Source of the DNA: Actinomycetes bacterium
GTDB lineage: Bacteria; Actinomycetota; Acidimicrobiia; IMCC26256; Chersky-534
Direction: 5' to 3'
Assembly: GCA_025463865.1 (NCBI GenBank)
Contig: JAODBH010000160.1
Coordinates: forward strand, 1-53,302
DNA length: 53,302 nt
Of this stretch, positions 33,017-41,499 are shown in pieces (position 1 is the first letter of the stretch; every line of letters starts with the position of its first letter). The notes under the pieces were generated by a model. The model saw only the letters and a program-made list of their open reading frames with translations. It ran no database searches and had not been told where the DNA came from. Made by a program: the position numbers and the translations under genes.

Positions 33017-34365
33017 GCATCACCGAGCCGACCGACGAAGAGCTCGCCGAGGAGATCAAGCCGGCGCAGGCATTGGCCCTGGTCCAGGCGCAGCTCGGGC
33101 GTCGACCGCGCGACGGGCTCGAGGCCGCGGTGGTGCTGGAAGCCTGGGGCGGACTCCGCCCGAGCGCCGCGCTCATCCTCGGCGAGCGGGTCATGGGCGT
33201 GATCCCGGACCCGAGTCCCGAGCCGGTACGGCCTCCGAGGGTGCAGTCCCCGGAGCCCATCAGCTGGTGGGCCGAGATCCTCGGCCTGGCCGGATTCGTC
33301 AGCATGGCCACCTGGGGTGTCCCCCTGGGCCGTGCCCTGCCGAGCGTGAGCGTCGACGTCGCCTTCAAGGTGGGGGTCCCACTGGCTCTGGCCCTCCAAT
33401 GGTTGGTCCGCCGCCGCTACTTCTCGGGTGAGCGCAAGCTCGGATCGTTCGGGTCCGACGGCCCGCGGTTCCTCCTCTTCTGCCTGCTCGGACTGTGCGC
33501 ACTGGCCACGACCGGGCCCACCGGATACCTCATCGCGGTGCTCGAGGTGATCTGGTTCGCCGGCTACCTCCTCGGCAAGGACGGCACGGGCATCATCTAT
33601 CTCGCGGGTCTCGGCGGGACGACCTGGGCCCTCTACGCCCACGCGCCACCTGAGCTGGTGCTCGCCGGTGTGGCCACGATCCTCGTGATCGCGGCCGCAG
33701 CCCGGGTCACCCGCCACAACCGGATCTGGAACCGCAAGTCGGAGCGCAGCCGGCCCGTCGCATGGCGCGAGGTCGGGCCGTCGACGATCGTCGGAGGCGC
33801 GCTCGGCCTGATGATGGTCTTCTCGCTGACCCACCTGCGGCCCGACGGGTGGTTGCTCGCCGCGGCGCTCCTGCCCGCGGGCGCCGCATCCCTCGTGGCC
33901 GCCGGCCTCATGCGGACCCTCTGGTTCCGGCTCAACACCGAGCTGGCCTGGGCTCCCGGGCGCATGGTGAACCACGCGGGAGCCAGCGCCGTGACCCGGC
34001 GCCTGCTCCTCGCAGGGTTGGGCTACTACGTCACCTGCGTCGCCCTCTCCTGCCTGGTCGCACCGGTGCTGGCCCAGAGCGGGCAGCCCCTGCCGTCGAG
34101 CATCGAGCTCCTCGCCGGCTTCGGCCTCTTCTGCCGGGTCGTGATGATGGCCGACTTCCAGCACTCGTGGAACCGCATCGGGTGGGCGTTCGTGATCGCG
34201 GTACCGGCGTGCGCCACCGAGCTGGCGTTCAGGTTCGTGCCCACCGCAGGCCCGGTCTCGCTCATGCTCGGCGCGACCGTCGGGCTCCTCGTCGCGGTGT
34301 GGGCGGAGTACGCGTTCCTGCGGCGCCCGGCCCAGATCCTCGCGACCTCGGTCTCCATCCCCTGA
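33013..34365 (+). CDS. polytopic membrane protein coupled to the PelF-like enzyme
   Basis: The 450-residue protein starts with a soluble helical region (1-85; EELAEEIKPAQALALVQAQLG and VLEAWGGLRPSAALILGE) and then has about 10-12 hydrophobic helices to the end. A basic loop (RVTRHNRIWNRKSERSR) splits the membrane part. The GTG start overlaps the PelF-like stop codon by 4 nt (GTGA at 33013-33016), implying tight coupling. By position it should be the export channel or membrane partner that PelD/E/G provide in Pel systems. However, I do not see PelG's characteristic N-terminus, nor PelD or PelE features, so homology is unproven. It ends 19 bases before the convergent hydrolase gene. Confidence 0.85.
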   Translation: MSITEPTDEELAEEIKPAQALALVQAQLGRRPRDGLEAAVVLEAWGGLRPSAALILGERVMGVIPDPSPEPVRPPRVQSPEPISWWAEILGLAGFVSMATWGVPLGRALPSVSVDVAFKVGVPLALALQWLVRRRYFSGERKLGSFGSDGPRFLLFCLLGLCALATTGPTGYLIAVLEVIWFAGYLLGKDGTGIIYLAGLGGTTWALYAHAPPELVLAGVATILVIAAAARVTRHNRIWNRKSERSRPVAWREVGPSTIVGGALGLMMVFSLTHLRPDGWLLAAALLPAGAASLVAAGLMRTLWFRLNTELAWAPGRMVNHAGASAVTRRLLLAGLGYYVTCVALSCLVAPVLAQSGQPLPSSIELLAGFGLFCRVVMMADFQHSWNRIGWAFVIAVPACATELAFRFVPTAGPVSLMLGATVGLLVAVWAEYAFLRRPAQILATSVSIP

Positions 34366-34384
34366 CCGCCTGAACCAGGGCGCC

Positions 34385-35224
34385 TCACCGCGTCACCCAA
34401 GCGGCCGGTTCGCGGCAGTTGGGGACGAGCTTCGTCACCCGGCGCTGCTCGTCGGTCCAATAGCCCGCAATCGTGTTCCACGGGTCGGGCAGCTCGTCGT
34501 CGGTGACGTAGACGAACCCGGCACGCCGGGCCCGGGCCGTCGCCAACGCCGCGCCGAGGTCGGCGGCGGGCGTCGCGTAGACCAGGTGCCACGACCGGGC
34601 CGGATCGAGCGTGTTCGCCCACTTCGGGGGCCGAGCGCGGCGATACGCGGCGTACGTGCCCTCGAAGGTCACGGTCACATCGGCCAGCCGCAGGTAGGAC
34701 CGGGCCGGATAGGTGCCGGGGTTGAGGAGCGCCCGTCCACCATTGCCGTGCACCGCGCGGACGTACCGCTCGTACGTCGCGTAGGCGTCGGTCGACGTGG
34801 GCGTCCGGTCGAAGAAGATGCTGTCGACCCCGTACCAGGAGTCCCATCGCGCGACGTCCACGAGCACCTGCGCGGCAGGTCGTAGCCCGTAGTCGGTGTC
34901 GACGTAGCCGACGATGGCCACCGACCGCCGACCCAGTTGTGTGATCGCCGCCCGGTACCCGGCATCGGGCGAGATCCCCGGCCCGGACGCCGGGTTCAGG
35001 ACCGCGAAGCCCAGCACGCGGCCCGCGCCCAAGAGCGGTGCCGCGCCGGTTCCCGACGCCGTGCTGGAGAGATCGAGATAGGCCGGGATCCCGATCCGCG
35101 GGCACGCGAGCTGTGCGCCCGACGCGGCCGTTCCCGCGGCACCGGAACCGCCACAGCCGACCAGTCCGCAGATCGCGAGTCCGAGGAGCGGAAGCAGCAG
35201 TTGGAAGGGCCGGGGTGGGCGCAC
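34385..35224 (-). CDS. spherulin-4/GH135-like lipoprotein glycosidase
   Basis: The 279-residue protein has a lipoprotein signal (lipobox LVGC, Cys24) and a single TIM-barrel-like domain with the spherulation-specific family 4 pattern: IGIPAYLDL, GYVDTDYGLR (106-115), VDSIFFDRTP (133-142) and, near the end, GFVYVTDDELPDPWN. In Aspergillus the homologous Sph3 (GH135) is an endo-glycosidase acting on galactosaminogalactan and needed for its production. Here the enzyme should be anchored on the outer face of the membrane. It follows the GH114-like gene on the same strand after 58 bases, likely as one operon. The GTG start at 35224 is very close to AAGGGGA, so the start is not secure. Confidence 0.82.
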   Translation of the reverse strand: MRPPRPFQLLLPLLGLAICGLVGCGGSGAAGTAASGAQLACPRIGIPAYLDLSSTASGTGAAPLLGAGRVLGFAVLNPASGPGISPDAGYRAAITQLGRRSVAIVGYVDTDYGLRPAAQVLVDVARWDSWYGVDSIFFDRTPTSTDAYATYERYVRAVHGNGGRALLNPGTYPARSYLRLADVTVTFEGTYAAYRRARPPKWANTLDPARSWHLVYATPAADLGAALATARARRAGFVYVTDDELPDPWNTIAGYWTDEQRRVTKLVPNCREPAAWVTR

Positions 35225-35282
35225 TCCCCTTGATCGGCTCGCGAGCGCCGCGTCGTGAGCTCGTTCCCGGCCGAAACGCAGG

Positions 35283-36116
35283 TCAGCAGGCCTGCCGGGG
35301 TGCGTCGAGGTTCAGGCTCTTGCGGATCGACGAGAAGTGCCGGGCGTTCATCGCCGGACAGTAGAAGGCCGGCGATCCGCTGTACTCGACGTTGAATACC
35401 GGCTTGCCGGCCCTGATGAAGGGCACGAGCGTGTCGCACTCGTTGAACTGGTTGCACTGCTCGTTGACCGCGAAGTCGAAGTAGCCGACAAGGGTCGGCA
35501 CCTGGTCGAGGTCGTTCTTGAGGCCGATAGCCAGCCCCCGGTCGTGGGCGAGACCGGCCAGGAGCTTGTTGTAGGCGATCTGGTTCGCACCCGAGAGGGA
35601 GAAGCCGGTGTCGTTGCCGTACCCGTCGACGTTGTCGGCTTCCACCGCGTCGAAGCCCTTCTGCCGGCAGACGTCGAACCGGGCGGCCATGATCGGCTCG
35701 AGCACGTTGATCTGGCGGATGTCGAGCCACCGCTCGTCGGGCCAGCCGTCGAGCGCCTTGCCCTTGACGCCTGGGGGGAATTGGCCCGAGTCGGGCCGGC
35801 CCGGCTCCCACGAACCCGCGTCGACGTAGCAGACCGCCCGGTGGCCGGCGGCGTGGAGCGCGGCGACCGTGGAGCTCGAGTTGTCGACCCCGTCGATGTC
35901 GAAGACCGCGGCGTCGACGTTGGTGGCGACCGTTCCCGACAACTGGTATTGCCAGGACATGCCCACCTGCGGCACCCAATGGGCACCCGGTGCGGCCGTG
36001 GGATTGGGCGACAGTCGGTGGTTCGCCACCTTGCCGGGTATCCGGACGTGGAACGCGGGCGTGCACGCAGCGAGCAGCAGGGCGAGCACACCCACGATCG
36101 CCGGCCATCGCCGCAT
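35283..36116 (-). CDS. GH114-like lipoprotein (endo-alpha-1,4-galactosaminidase family)
   Basis: The 277-residue protein has a lipobox (LLAAC, Cys18) and a GH114 barrel: SWQYQLSG (55-62), VFDIDGVDN (71-79), CYVDAGSWE (97-105), GFDAVEADNVDGYGND (154-169) and GLAIGLKND. GH114 enzymes (Aspergillus Ega3, the hydrolase domain of PelA) cleave alpha-1,4-linked galactosamine polymers. Five further cysteines suggest disulfides in the exported domain. The ATG at 36116 is preceded by GGAGG at 5 bases and starts exactly at the signal peptide, which rejects the start 13 codons upstream. It is the first gene of a two-gene leftward operon with the spherulin-4-like gene. Confidence 0.88.
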   Translation of the reverse strand: MRRWPAIVGVLALLLAACTPAFHVRIPGKVANHRLSPNPTAAPGAHWVPQVGMSWQYQLSGTVATNVDAAVFDIDGVDNSSSTVAALHAAGHRAVCYVDAGSWEPGRPDSGQFPPGVKGKALDGWPDERWLDIRQINVLEPIMAARFDVCRQKGFDAVEADNVDGYGNDTGFSLSGANQIAYNKLLAGLAHDRGLAIGLKNDLDQVPTLVGYFDFAVNEQCNQFNECDTLVPFIRAGKPVFNVEYSGSPAFYCPAMNARHFSSIRKSLNLDAPRQAC

Positions 36117-36610
36117 ATCCGCCTCCGTGCGCTTCGTGACCTTTGCCGGAAGCATCGACGCTTCCGAAGGTCGAATTGACCACTTCCGGGCACGTCTCGT
36201 ACGCCGCGTTCCGTCGCGACGAACGACCGCCGGGCGTGAGCGTAGGACACCGGCCCCCCGCGGGCACGGGGTTCGCCAGCTCTCCTACCCCTGAATCGCC
36301 GCGAACCCGCCTGGATCGCCCGCTCCCGGGTCACCCATTTCGGCGCGCCGTCGACGCCTGCTTCGCGTCGCGCGATTTCGCGCAAAACCCGACCGGTCAA
36401 TAGGCCGAAAAGACCATTCCCGCCATGCCGCTTGGAGAGCGGGAGACCGTTGCGGCGCCTCGAATACAGGTGCCCACGCAGGGCTGGATTCCGGTTGCAC
36501 GACGCGGGGGATTTTGCTACTTTCTGCGGCAATGAGCGGCCACTCTCCGTGACAGGGGGGTCGTCACTCGGGGCGCCAGGCGGGTGCCACGGATGGCTGG
36601 GAGCACGTCG
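36117..36610. other. 494-bp divergent intergenic region (GH114-like / deacetylase)
   Basis: No protein-like frame is visible. The GH114 side carries a 7-bp hairpin (CGGAAGC at 36147-36153 with GCTTCCG at 36160-36166). Farther right are a perfect 6-bp palindrome around GCGCGATTTCGCGC and an A+T-rich patch (about 36510-36530) that could hold the promoter of the deacetylase gene. I assign no specific promoter. Confidence 0.5.
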
Positions 36611-38737
36611 ATGGGAACACGACAGACCGCTCGCACGCGCGCCGCGACGCGTGTGCGCAACGCATGGCGCGTCCCCGTCACCGTCCTGAGCCTCCTCATG
36701 CTGATGGCGGGCACCGTCGTGAGCGCGGGCGGAGCCGCGTCGGCGGCGTCCACCGGCCAGCGCATCGACCTCCGCATCCTGGTGATCTCCGACGGCAACC
36801 CCACCGAAGAGGCGATCGTCTCCGAGCTCGCCTCGGAGAGCATCCCGTACACGCGCGTCGACCTCACCAGCGCCTCCCGGCCGACCATCAACGCCGCGTT
36901 CCTCTCGGGCACCGCGGCCACGGGCCCCGAGGCCTTCTACCAAGCCGTGGTGCTCCCGAACGACAGTCCGGTGCAGCTCAGCGCCGACGAGAAGGCCGCG
37001 CTCGTCACCTACGAGACGACCTTCGGCATCCGCCAGGTCGATTCGTTCAACTGGCCGGGCGCCGCGACCGGCCTCAACACCGTGACGGGCAGCGGCCCCA
37101 CAGGAGGCTTCGCCGGATCGCTCGACGGCGCGATCGCGAAGGTCACGCCGGTCGGCAAGACCGGCCCGTTCTCCTACCTCGCCGGTCCCGTCCAGTTCGA
37201 GGACAACAGCCCGGCCGTCAGCGAGTCCTTCGGCTACGTGGCCATCCCGCTGCCGAACACCTCCACCCGCACGTACTCCACGCTGATCGACGCGCCGATC
37301 CCCGGCAGCTCCCAGCGCGGTTCCCTCCTCGGCGTCGTGAAGAACGGCACCCGCGAGGAGCTCGTCAGCACCATCGCGGCCAACCAGGGGCAGTCACAGT
37401 TCCAGCTCCTGGCCCACGGGATCATCACGTGGATGACCAAGGGCGTGCACCTCGGCTACGACCGCAACTACTTCACCGTCCAGATCGACGACCTGTTCCT
37501 CCCCGACAGCCGCTGGAGCACCGCGGGCAACTGCACGCCGGGTGACGACTGCCCTCCCGGCTCGACGATCACCACTCCCGACATCCGCATGACCCCGGCC
37601 GATGTCACGACCGCGGTCCAGTGGTCGCAGCAGATGGGCTTCCGCCTCGACATCGCCTACAACGGCGGCGGCAGCGACGAATGGGCGGCAGCGCACGGTG
37701 GCGTCGACACCCTGAAGACCGCGATCCTCGCCAACAAGACCAAGTTCAACTTCATCAACCACACCTTCACCCACGAGTTCCTCGGATGCATCCAGGACTT
37801 CACCGTCTTGCCGTGGCAGTGCACCACCGTCAACGGCGTGACCCAATGGTTCTCGCAGGCCAACATCCTCAGCCAGATCAACGACAACATCGCCTGGGCC
37901 CAGGCGAACGGCCTGCCGATCGTCCCGAGCGAGCTGGTGACCGGCGAGCACTCGGGCCTCGCGACCCTGCCGCAGCAGCCAGCCGACAACCCGAGCCTTG
38001 CGCCCGCGCTGACCGCCGCCGGGATCGCGGTCACCGCGTCGGACAACTCCCGTGAGCCCCAGAGCCGCCAGATCGGCTCGGCGACCACGGTGCCGCGCTA
38101 CCCGATGAGCGTCTTCTACAACACCGCCACCAAGGCCGAGGCGGCCGACGAGTACAACTGGATCTACAACAGCGCGGCCGACGGCGGGAGCGGGTACTGC
38201 ACCCTCCATCCCGACACCACGACCTGCATCGCGCCGCTCAGCACCACGACCGGCTACGCCAGCTACGTCGTGCCCACCGAGACCCGCATCGACATGGGTC
38301 ACATCACCGGCAACGACCCGAGGCCGCACTACGCGCACGTCTCCAACCTCGCCGAGGACCGGATCCTGTACCTCCCGCTCACGGCGATCATCACGAAGTA
38401 CAAGAGCGTCTTCGCCACCAACACGCCGATCGTGCAGCCCACGTACACGCAGGACAGCCAGATCCTCACGCAGAAGGCCAACTTCGCCACGACCCTGGCC
38501 GGTAGTCCGGCAGCCGGGCAGGTCGCGGCCGGCGTGAGCGCCTTCGTCCTGAACGGCAAAGTGTTCGTGCAGACCACCTCGGGGATGCCGGTCCCGCTGA
38601 CCACACCCACCGGCGCCCGCCTCATCAGCAGCACCGGTCCCGTCTTCGGCAGCGCCTACGAAGGCGAGCAGTCGGCGTGGAGCACGGTCAGCCCCACATC
38701 GCCGCTCGTCGTCCAGCTCTCGGGCGGCGCCTACTAG
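36611..38737 (+). CDS. Agd3/CE18-like exopolysaccharide deacetylase
   Basis: The predicted 708-residue secreted protein has a signal peptide (1-45; VPVTVLSLLMLMAGTVVSA), an N-terminal domain (about 50-270) and a deacetylase-type barrel. The metal-site motifs are VQIDDLFLPDSRW (290-302; Asp293/Asp294) and FINHTFTHEFLGC (381-393; His384 and His388). A conserved RMTPADV stretch lies between them, and a beta-rich C-terminus follows. This layout fits Agd3, the founding CE18 enzyme that N-deacetylates galactosaminogalactan. Partial deacetylation would make the polymer cationic and adhesive. ATG 36611 follows GGGAG. No membrane anchor is present, so the enzyme is probably released or wall-associated. 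Confidence 0.8.
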   Translation: MGTRQTARTRAATRVRNAWRVPVTVLSLLMLMAGTVVSAGGAASAASTGQRIDLRILVISDGNPTEEAIVSELASESIPYTRVDLTSASRPTINAAFLSGTAATGPEAFYQAVVLPNDSPVQLSADEKAALVTYETTFGIRQVDSFNWPGAATGLNTVTGSGPTGGFAGSLDGAIAKVTPVGKTGPFSYLAGPVQFEDNSPAVSESFGYVAIPLPNTSTRTYSTLIDAPIPGSSQRGSLLGVVKNGTREELVSTIAANQGQSQFQLLAHGIITWMTKGVHLGYDRNYFTVQIDDLFLPDSRWSTAGNCTPGDDCPPGSTITTPDIRMTPADVTTAVQWSQQMGFRLDIAYNGGGSDEWAAAHGGVDTLKTAILANKTKFNFINHTFTHEFLGCIQDFTVLPWQCTTVNGVTQWFSQANILSQINDNIAWAQANGLPIVPSELVTGEHSGLATLPQQPADNPSLAPALTAAGIAVTASDNSREPQSRQIGSATTVPRYPMSVFYNTATKAEAADEYNWIYNSAADGGSGYCTLHPDTTTCIAPLSTTTGYASYVVPTETRIDMGHITGNDPRPHYAHVSNLAEDRILYLPLTAIITKYKSVFATNTPIVQPTYTQDSQILTQKANFATTLAGSPAAGQVAAGVSAFVLNGKVFVQTTSGMPVPLTTPTGARLISSTGPVFGSAYEGEQSAWSTVSPTSPLVVQLSGGAY

Positions 38738-38801
38738 GCAACGGCCGGCATCGAAGCCTCGGCTGCCTGCACTGCGGGCGGGCCGGAACTAGAACAGCCG
38801 C

Positions 38802-40052
38802 ATGACCATCAACGCCCCGGGCGACGCCGGCCCGCCGCGGCCCCTGGCCGGCATCCGGGTCCTCGAGGTCGCGCAGTGGGTGTTCGTGCCCGCCGCGAGC
38901 GCGATCCTGGCGGATTGGGGCGCCGACGTGATCAAGGTCGAGCACCCCGTCCACGGCGACGCGGTCCGCGGGCTCAACCAGGGGGGCCCGAAGACCCTGT
39001 CCGCGGCGCACAACACCCAGCACGCGAACCGCGGCAAGAAGGGCATCGGGCTGCAGCTCGACACGCCCGAAGGCCGGGAGATCCTGCTGCGCCTCGTCGA
39101 CGAGTGTGACGTCTTCCTGACGAACTTCCTGCCGGCCGTGCGCTCGCGGCTCGGGATCGACGTCGACGACATTCGCGCCCGCAATCCCAGAGTCGTCTAC
39201 GCCCGGGGGTCCGGCCTGGGACCGCGCGGCGACGAACGGGAGGGCGGCGGCTTCGACTACGCCACCTTCTGGGGCCGGGCCGGCGTCGGGCTCGCGTTCC
39301 ACGACCCCTCGCTCGAGTACCCGGTGGCGGGCAACGCGGCCTTCGGCGATCTGATCAGCGCTCCGATCCTCGCCGGTGGCATCGCGGCGGCCCTGCTCGA
39401 CCGGGAGCGGACGGGCCGAGCCGACGTGGTCGACGTCTCCCTCCTCGGCGTCGGGAGCTGGATCATGGCCGGCGACATCGTCACCGCGGCCCTCGGGGAC
39501 CCCCAACCGTCGGTGGCGCTCACGCCCCACGCCGAACCCCGCAACGCCCTCGTCAACATCTACCGGACCCGGGATCACCGCTACATCGCCTTGGTCTCGC
39601 TCCAATCCGATCGCGACTGGCCCGAGTTCTGCGCGCGGGTCGGTCGTCCGGACCTGATCGACGACCCCCGCTTCAGTTCGGCGGCGCGCAGGATGGAGAA
39701 CCGGAACGCGTGCGTGGAGCAGATCGACGCCGCGTTCGCCGCCAAGACCCTCGACGAGTGGCGGCGGCAGCTGCGGGGGACGCGCTTCGTCTGGGAGGCG
39801 ATGCAGACCCCCGGCGAGGTGGCTACCGATCCCCAGGTGATCGCCAACGACTACCTGGTGCCCGTGGACCGGACCGGTGACGAGCTCCTGCCGCCGATGC
39901 TCGTCGCGTCGCCGGTGCAGTTCGACGAGACCAGTCCGGCCGAGCTCCGCCGCGCGCCCGAGGTCGGCGAGCACACCGAACAGGTGCTGCTCGACCTCGG
40001 CTACGGATGGGACGACATCACCCGCCTCAAGTCGGCCGGGATCGTCAACTGA
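38802..40052 (+). CDS. CaiB/BaiF-family CoA-transferase
   Basis: The 416-residue protein begins, after a short tail, LAGIRVLEVAQWVFVPAASA and continues with ILADWGADVIKVEHPVHGDAVR, the standard start of type III CoA-transferases. The family's catalytic Asp is probably Asp183 in AAFGDLISAP. Such enzymes move CoA between organic acids, often in steroid, carnitine or aromatic breakdown. No ribosome binding site precedes ATG 38802, but TAGAAC lies 6-7 bases upstream, a spacing seen in leaderless actinobacterial transcripts (inference). The gene follows the deacetylase but is functionally unrelated to it, and precedes a Rieske oxygenase gene. Confidence 0.93.
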   Translation: MTINAPGDAGPPRPLAGIRVLEVAQWVFVPAASAILADWGADVIKVEHPVHGDAVRGLNQGGPKTLSAAHNTQHANRGKKGIGLQLDTPEGREILLRLVDECDVFLTNFLPAVRSRLGIDVDDIRARNPRVVYARGSGLGPRGDEREGGGFDYATFWGRAGVGLAFHDPSLEYPVAGNAAFGDLISAPILAGGIAAALLDRERTGRADVVDVSLLGVGSWIMAGDIVTAALGDPQPSVALTPHAEPRNALVNIYRTRDHRYIALVSLQSDRDWPEFCARVGRPDLIDDPRFSSAARRMENRNACVEQIDAAFAAKTLDEWRRQLRGTRFVWEAMQTPGEVATDPQVIANDYLVPVDRTGDELLPPMLVASPVQFDETSPAELRRAPEVGEHTEQVLLDLGYGWDDITRLKSAGIVN

Positions 40053-40064
40053 GCCGCGCGCTCG

Positions 40065-40093
40065 TTTACACCGCCGGAGTTCGCCGCCATGAT
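40065..40093 (+). promoter_or_regulatory. sigma-70-type promoter of the Rieske oxygenase gene
   Basis: TTTACA (40065-40070) and CATGAT (40088-40093) are separated by 17 bases, matching 5 of 6 and 4 of 6 consensus positions. It ends about 60 bases before the start codon. Confidence 0.5.
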
Positions 40094-40108
40094 GTCTGAG
40101 TGTCAGAC
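40094..40108. promoter_or_regulatory. operator-like palindrome GTCTGA-GTG-TCAGAC
   Basis: Perfect 6-bp arms (40094-40099 and 40103-40108) lie directly after the -10 box of the promoter above. The location suits repression of the Rieske gene by a dimeric regulator such as a TetR- or GntR-type protein. No such regulator gene is in the window. Confidence 0.5.
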
Positions 40109-40155
40109 CACTCGTCGACTGTCGGCTCCTCGGCGCGAGAGGAAGCTCCCCGGGT

Positions 40156-41328
40156 ATGACGCTGCCCCGTGAACTGCTCGACGCGCTCGACGCCTCGATC
40201 AAGCCGGTGAACGAAGCCCGACTCCTTCCGCCGGAGCTGTACACCTCGTCGGAGTTCTTCGAGTTCGAGAAGCGGTCGATCTTCATGCGCGAGTGGCTGT
40301 GCGTCGGCCGCCACGACCAGATCCCCGACGCCGGCGACTACTTCACGATCACGGTCATGGGCGAGCCGCTGATCGTGGCCCGCGGCGACGACGCGCAGAT
40401 CCGTGTGATGACTGCGGTGTGCAGGCACCGCGGGATGGTCATCACCCAAGACGAAGGAACGTGTCAGCGCTTCACGTGCCCGTACCACCACTGGTCGTAC
40501 GGCCTCGACGGGAGGCTCCTCGGCGCGCCGGCCATGGACCGCGCGGTCGACTTCGAGCGCGCCGACCATCCGCTCCCCCAGCTGCAGGTCGAGCTGTGGC
40601 AGGGATTCATCTTCGCCAACTTCGATCCCGACGCCGAGGCGCTGGCGCCGCGCCTGCGCAAGATCGACGAGATCCTGCGGAACTACCACCTCGGCTCGAC
40701 GACGACGCGCCCGGGCAAGCGTCTCGAGAACCTGCCGTGGAACTGGAAGGTCATGCTCGAGAACTTCAACGATCCGTACCACGCGAGCCGGCTCCACGGA
40801 CCGCTGCAAAGCTTCGCCCCGAGCCACCTCAACGACTTCCTCGAGTGGGATGACACCGACATGGCGATCGGCCGCATCCAGCACTTCACCGAGATCGACG
40901 GATCGTTCAACCCGACGAAGAAGTGCCTCCTCCCGGTGTTCGAGCACCTGACCGAGTCTGACCGACGCCGGGGCTCCTTCGTCCTGCTGCCTCCGACGCT
41001 GGCGCTCGCCATCGTTCCCGACGAGGTCGCGTACTTCATCGTCGACCCGCTGAGCGCAGGCTCGATCACCATCCAGATCGGCTACTGCTTCGAGGAGTCG
41101 GCGCTGCAGGACCCGATGTTCGAGTACCTGTTCGCTCAGGCCGAGGCGGGCGTCGACAACTTCAACGTCCAGGACGTCTACGCCGACACGATGACGCAGA
41201 TCGGCCTGAACTCACGCTTCGCACCGCGAGGCCGGTACTCGTGGCAGGAAGAGACCCTTGCGCAGTTCAACCGCTGGCTCGTGCAGCGCTACCGCCGGCA
41301 CTGGCCGGCGGACGAGCAGGCGGGCTGA
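40156..41328 (+). CDS. Rieske non-heme iron oxygenase, large subunit
   Basis: The 390-residue protein has a Rieske domain with Cys89-x-His91 (CRHRG) and Cys108-x2-His111 (CPYHHW), and a catalytic domain whose mononuclear iron site shows ENFNDPYHASRLH (His209 and His214). This is the alpha-subunit type that hydroxylates aromatic or related substrates, using a separate reductase and ferredoxin, which are not in the window. The substrate is unknown. ATG 40156 has AGAGGAAG about 10 bases upstream. It has its own promoter and an operator-like palindrome, so it is probably induced separately from the CaiB gene. Confidence 0.93.
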   Translation: MTLPRELLDALDASIKPVNEARLLPPELYTSSEFFEFEKRSIFMREWLCVGRHDQIPDAGDYFTITVMGEPLIVARGDDAQIRVMTAVCRHRGMVITQDEGTCQRFTCPYHHWSYGLDGRLLGAPAMDRAVDFERADHPLPQLQVELWQGFIFANFDPDAEALAPRLRKIDEILRNYHLGSTTTRPGKRLENLPWNWKVMLENFNDPYHASRLHGPLQSFAPSHLNDFLEWDDTDMAIGRIQHFTEIDGSFNPTKKCLLPVFEHLTESDRRRGSFVLLPPTLALAIVPDEVAYFIVDPLSAGSITIQIGYCFEESALQDPMFEYLFAQAEAGVDNFNVQDVYADTMTQIGLNSRFAPRGRYSWQEETLAQFNRWLVQRYRRHWPADEQAG

Positions 41329-41499
41329 CGCATCGACGTCCACCGGCACCGGCCCGGGCGCGGTCTGCGACCTGAGGGTTTGCCCCCTCGTTTGACGGAG
41401 CATGTAGCCTCCGGCGCACGGCAGGGAGGCCGATCGCGCGTCCTGCCAGGCACGCCCCGATGGTCACCCGACGATCGCGCGCTGGGAACGGATCAGGCG

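Noticed and set aside
33013-34365. Direct assignment as PelG
   Set aside because: Position and topology fit, but the N-terminal PelG signature is absent and a long cytosolic extension is present, so the name is not justified.
34996-36943. Longer minus-strand frames across the hydrolase genes
   Set aside because: They are out of frame with the lipoprotein signals and the GH114/spherulin-4 motifs, and have shadow-type composition.
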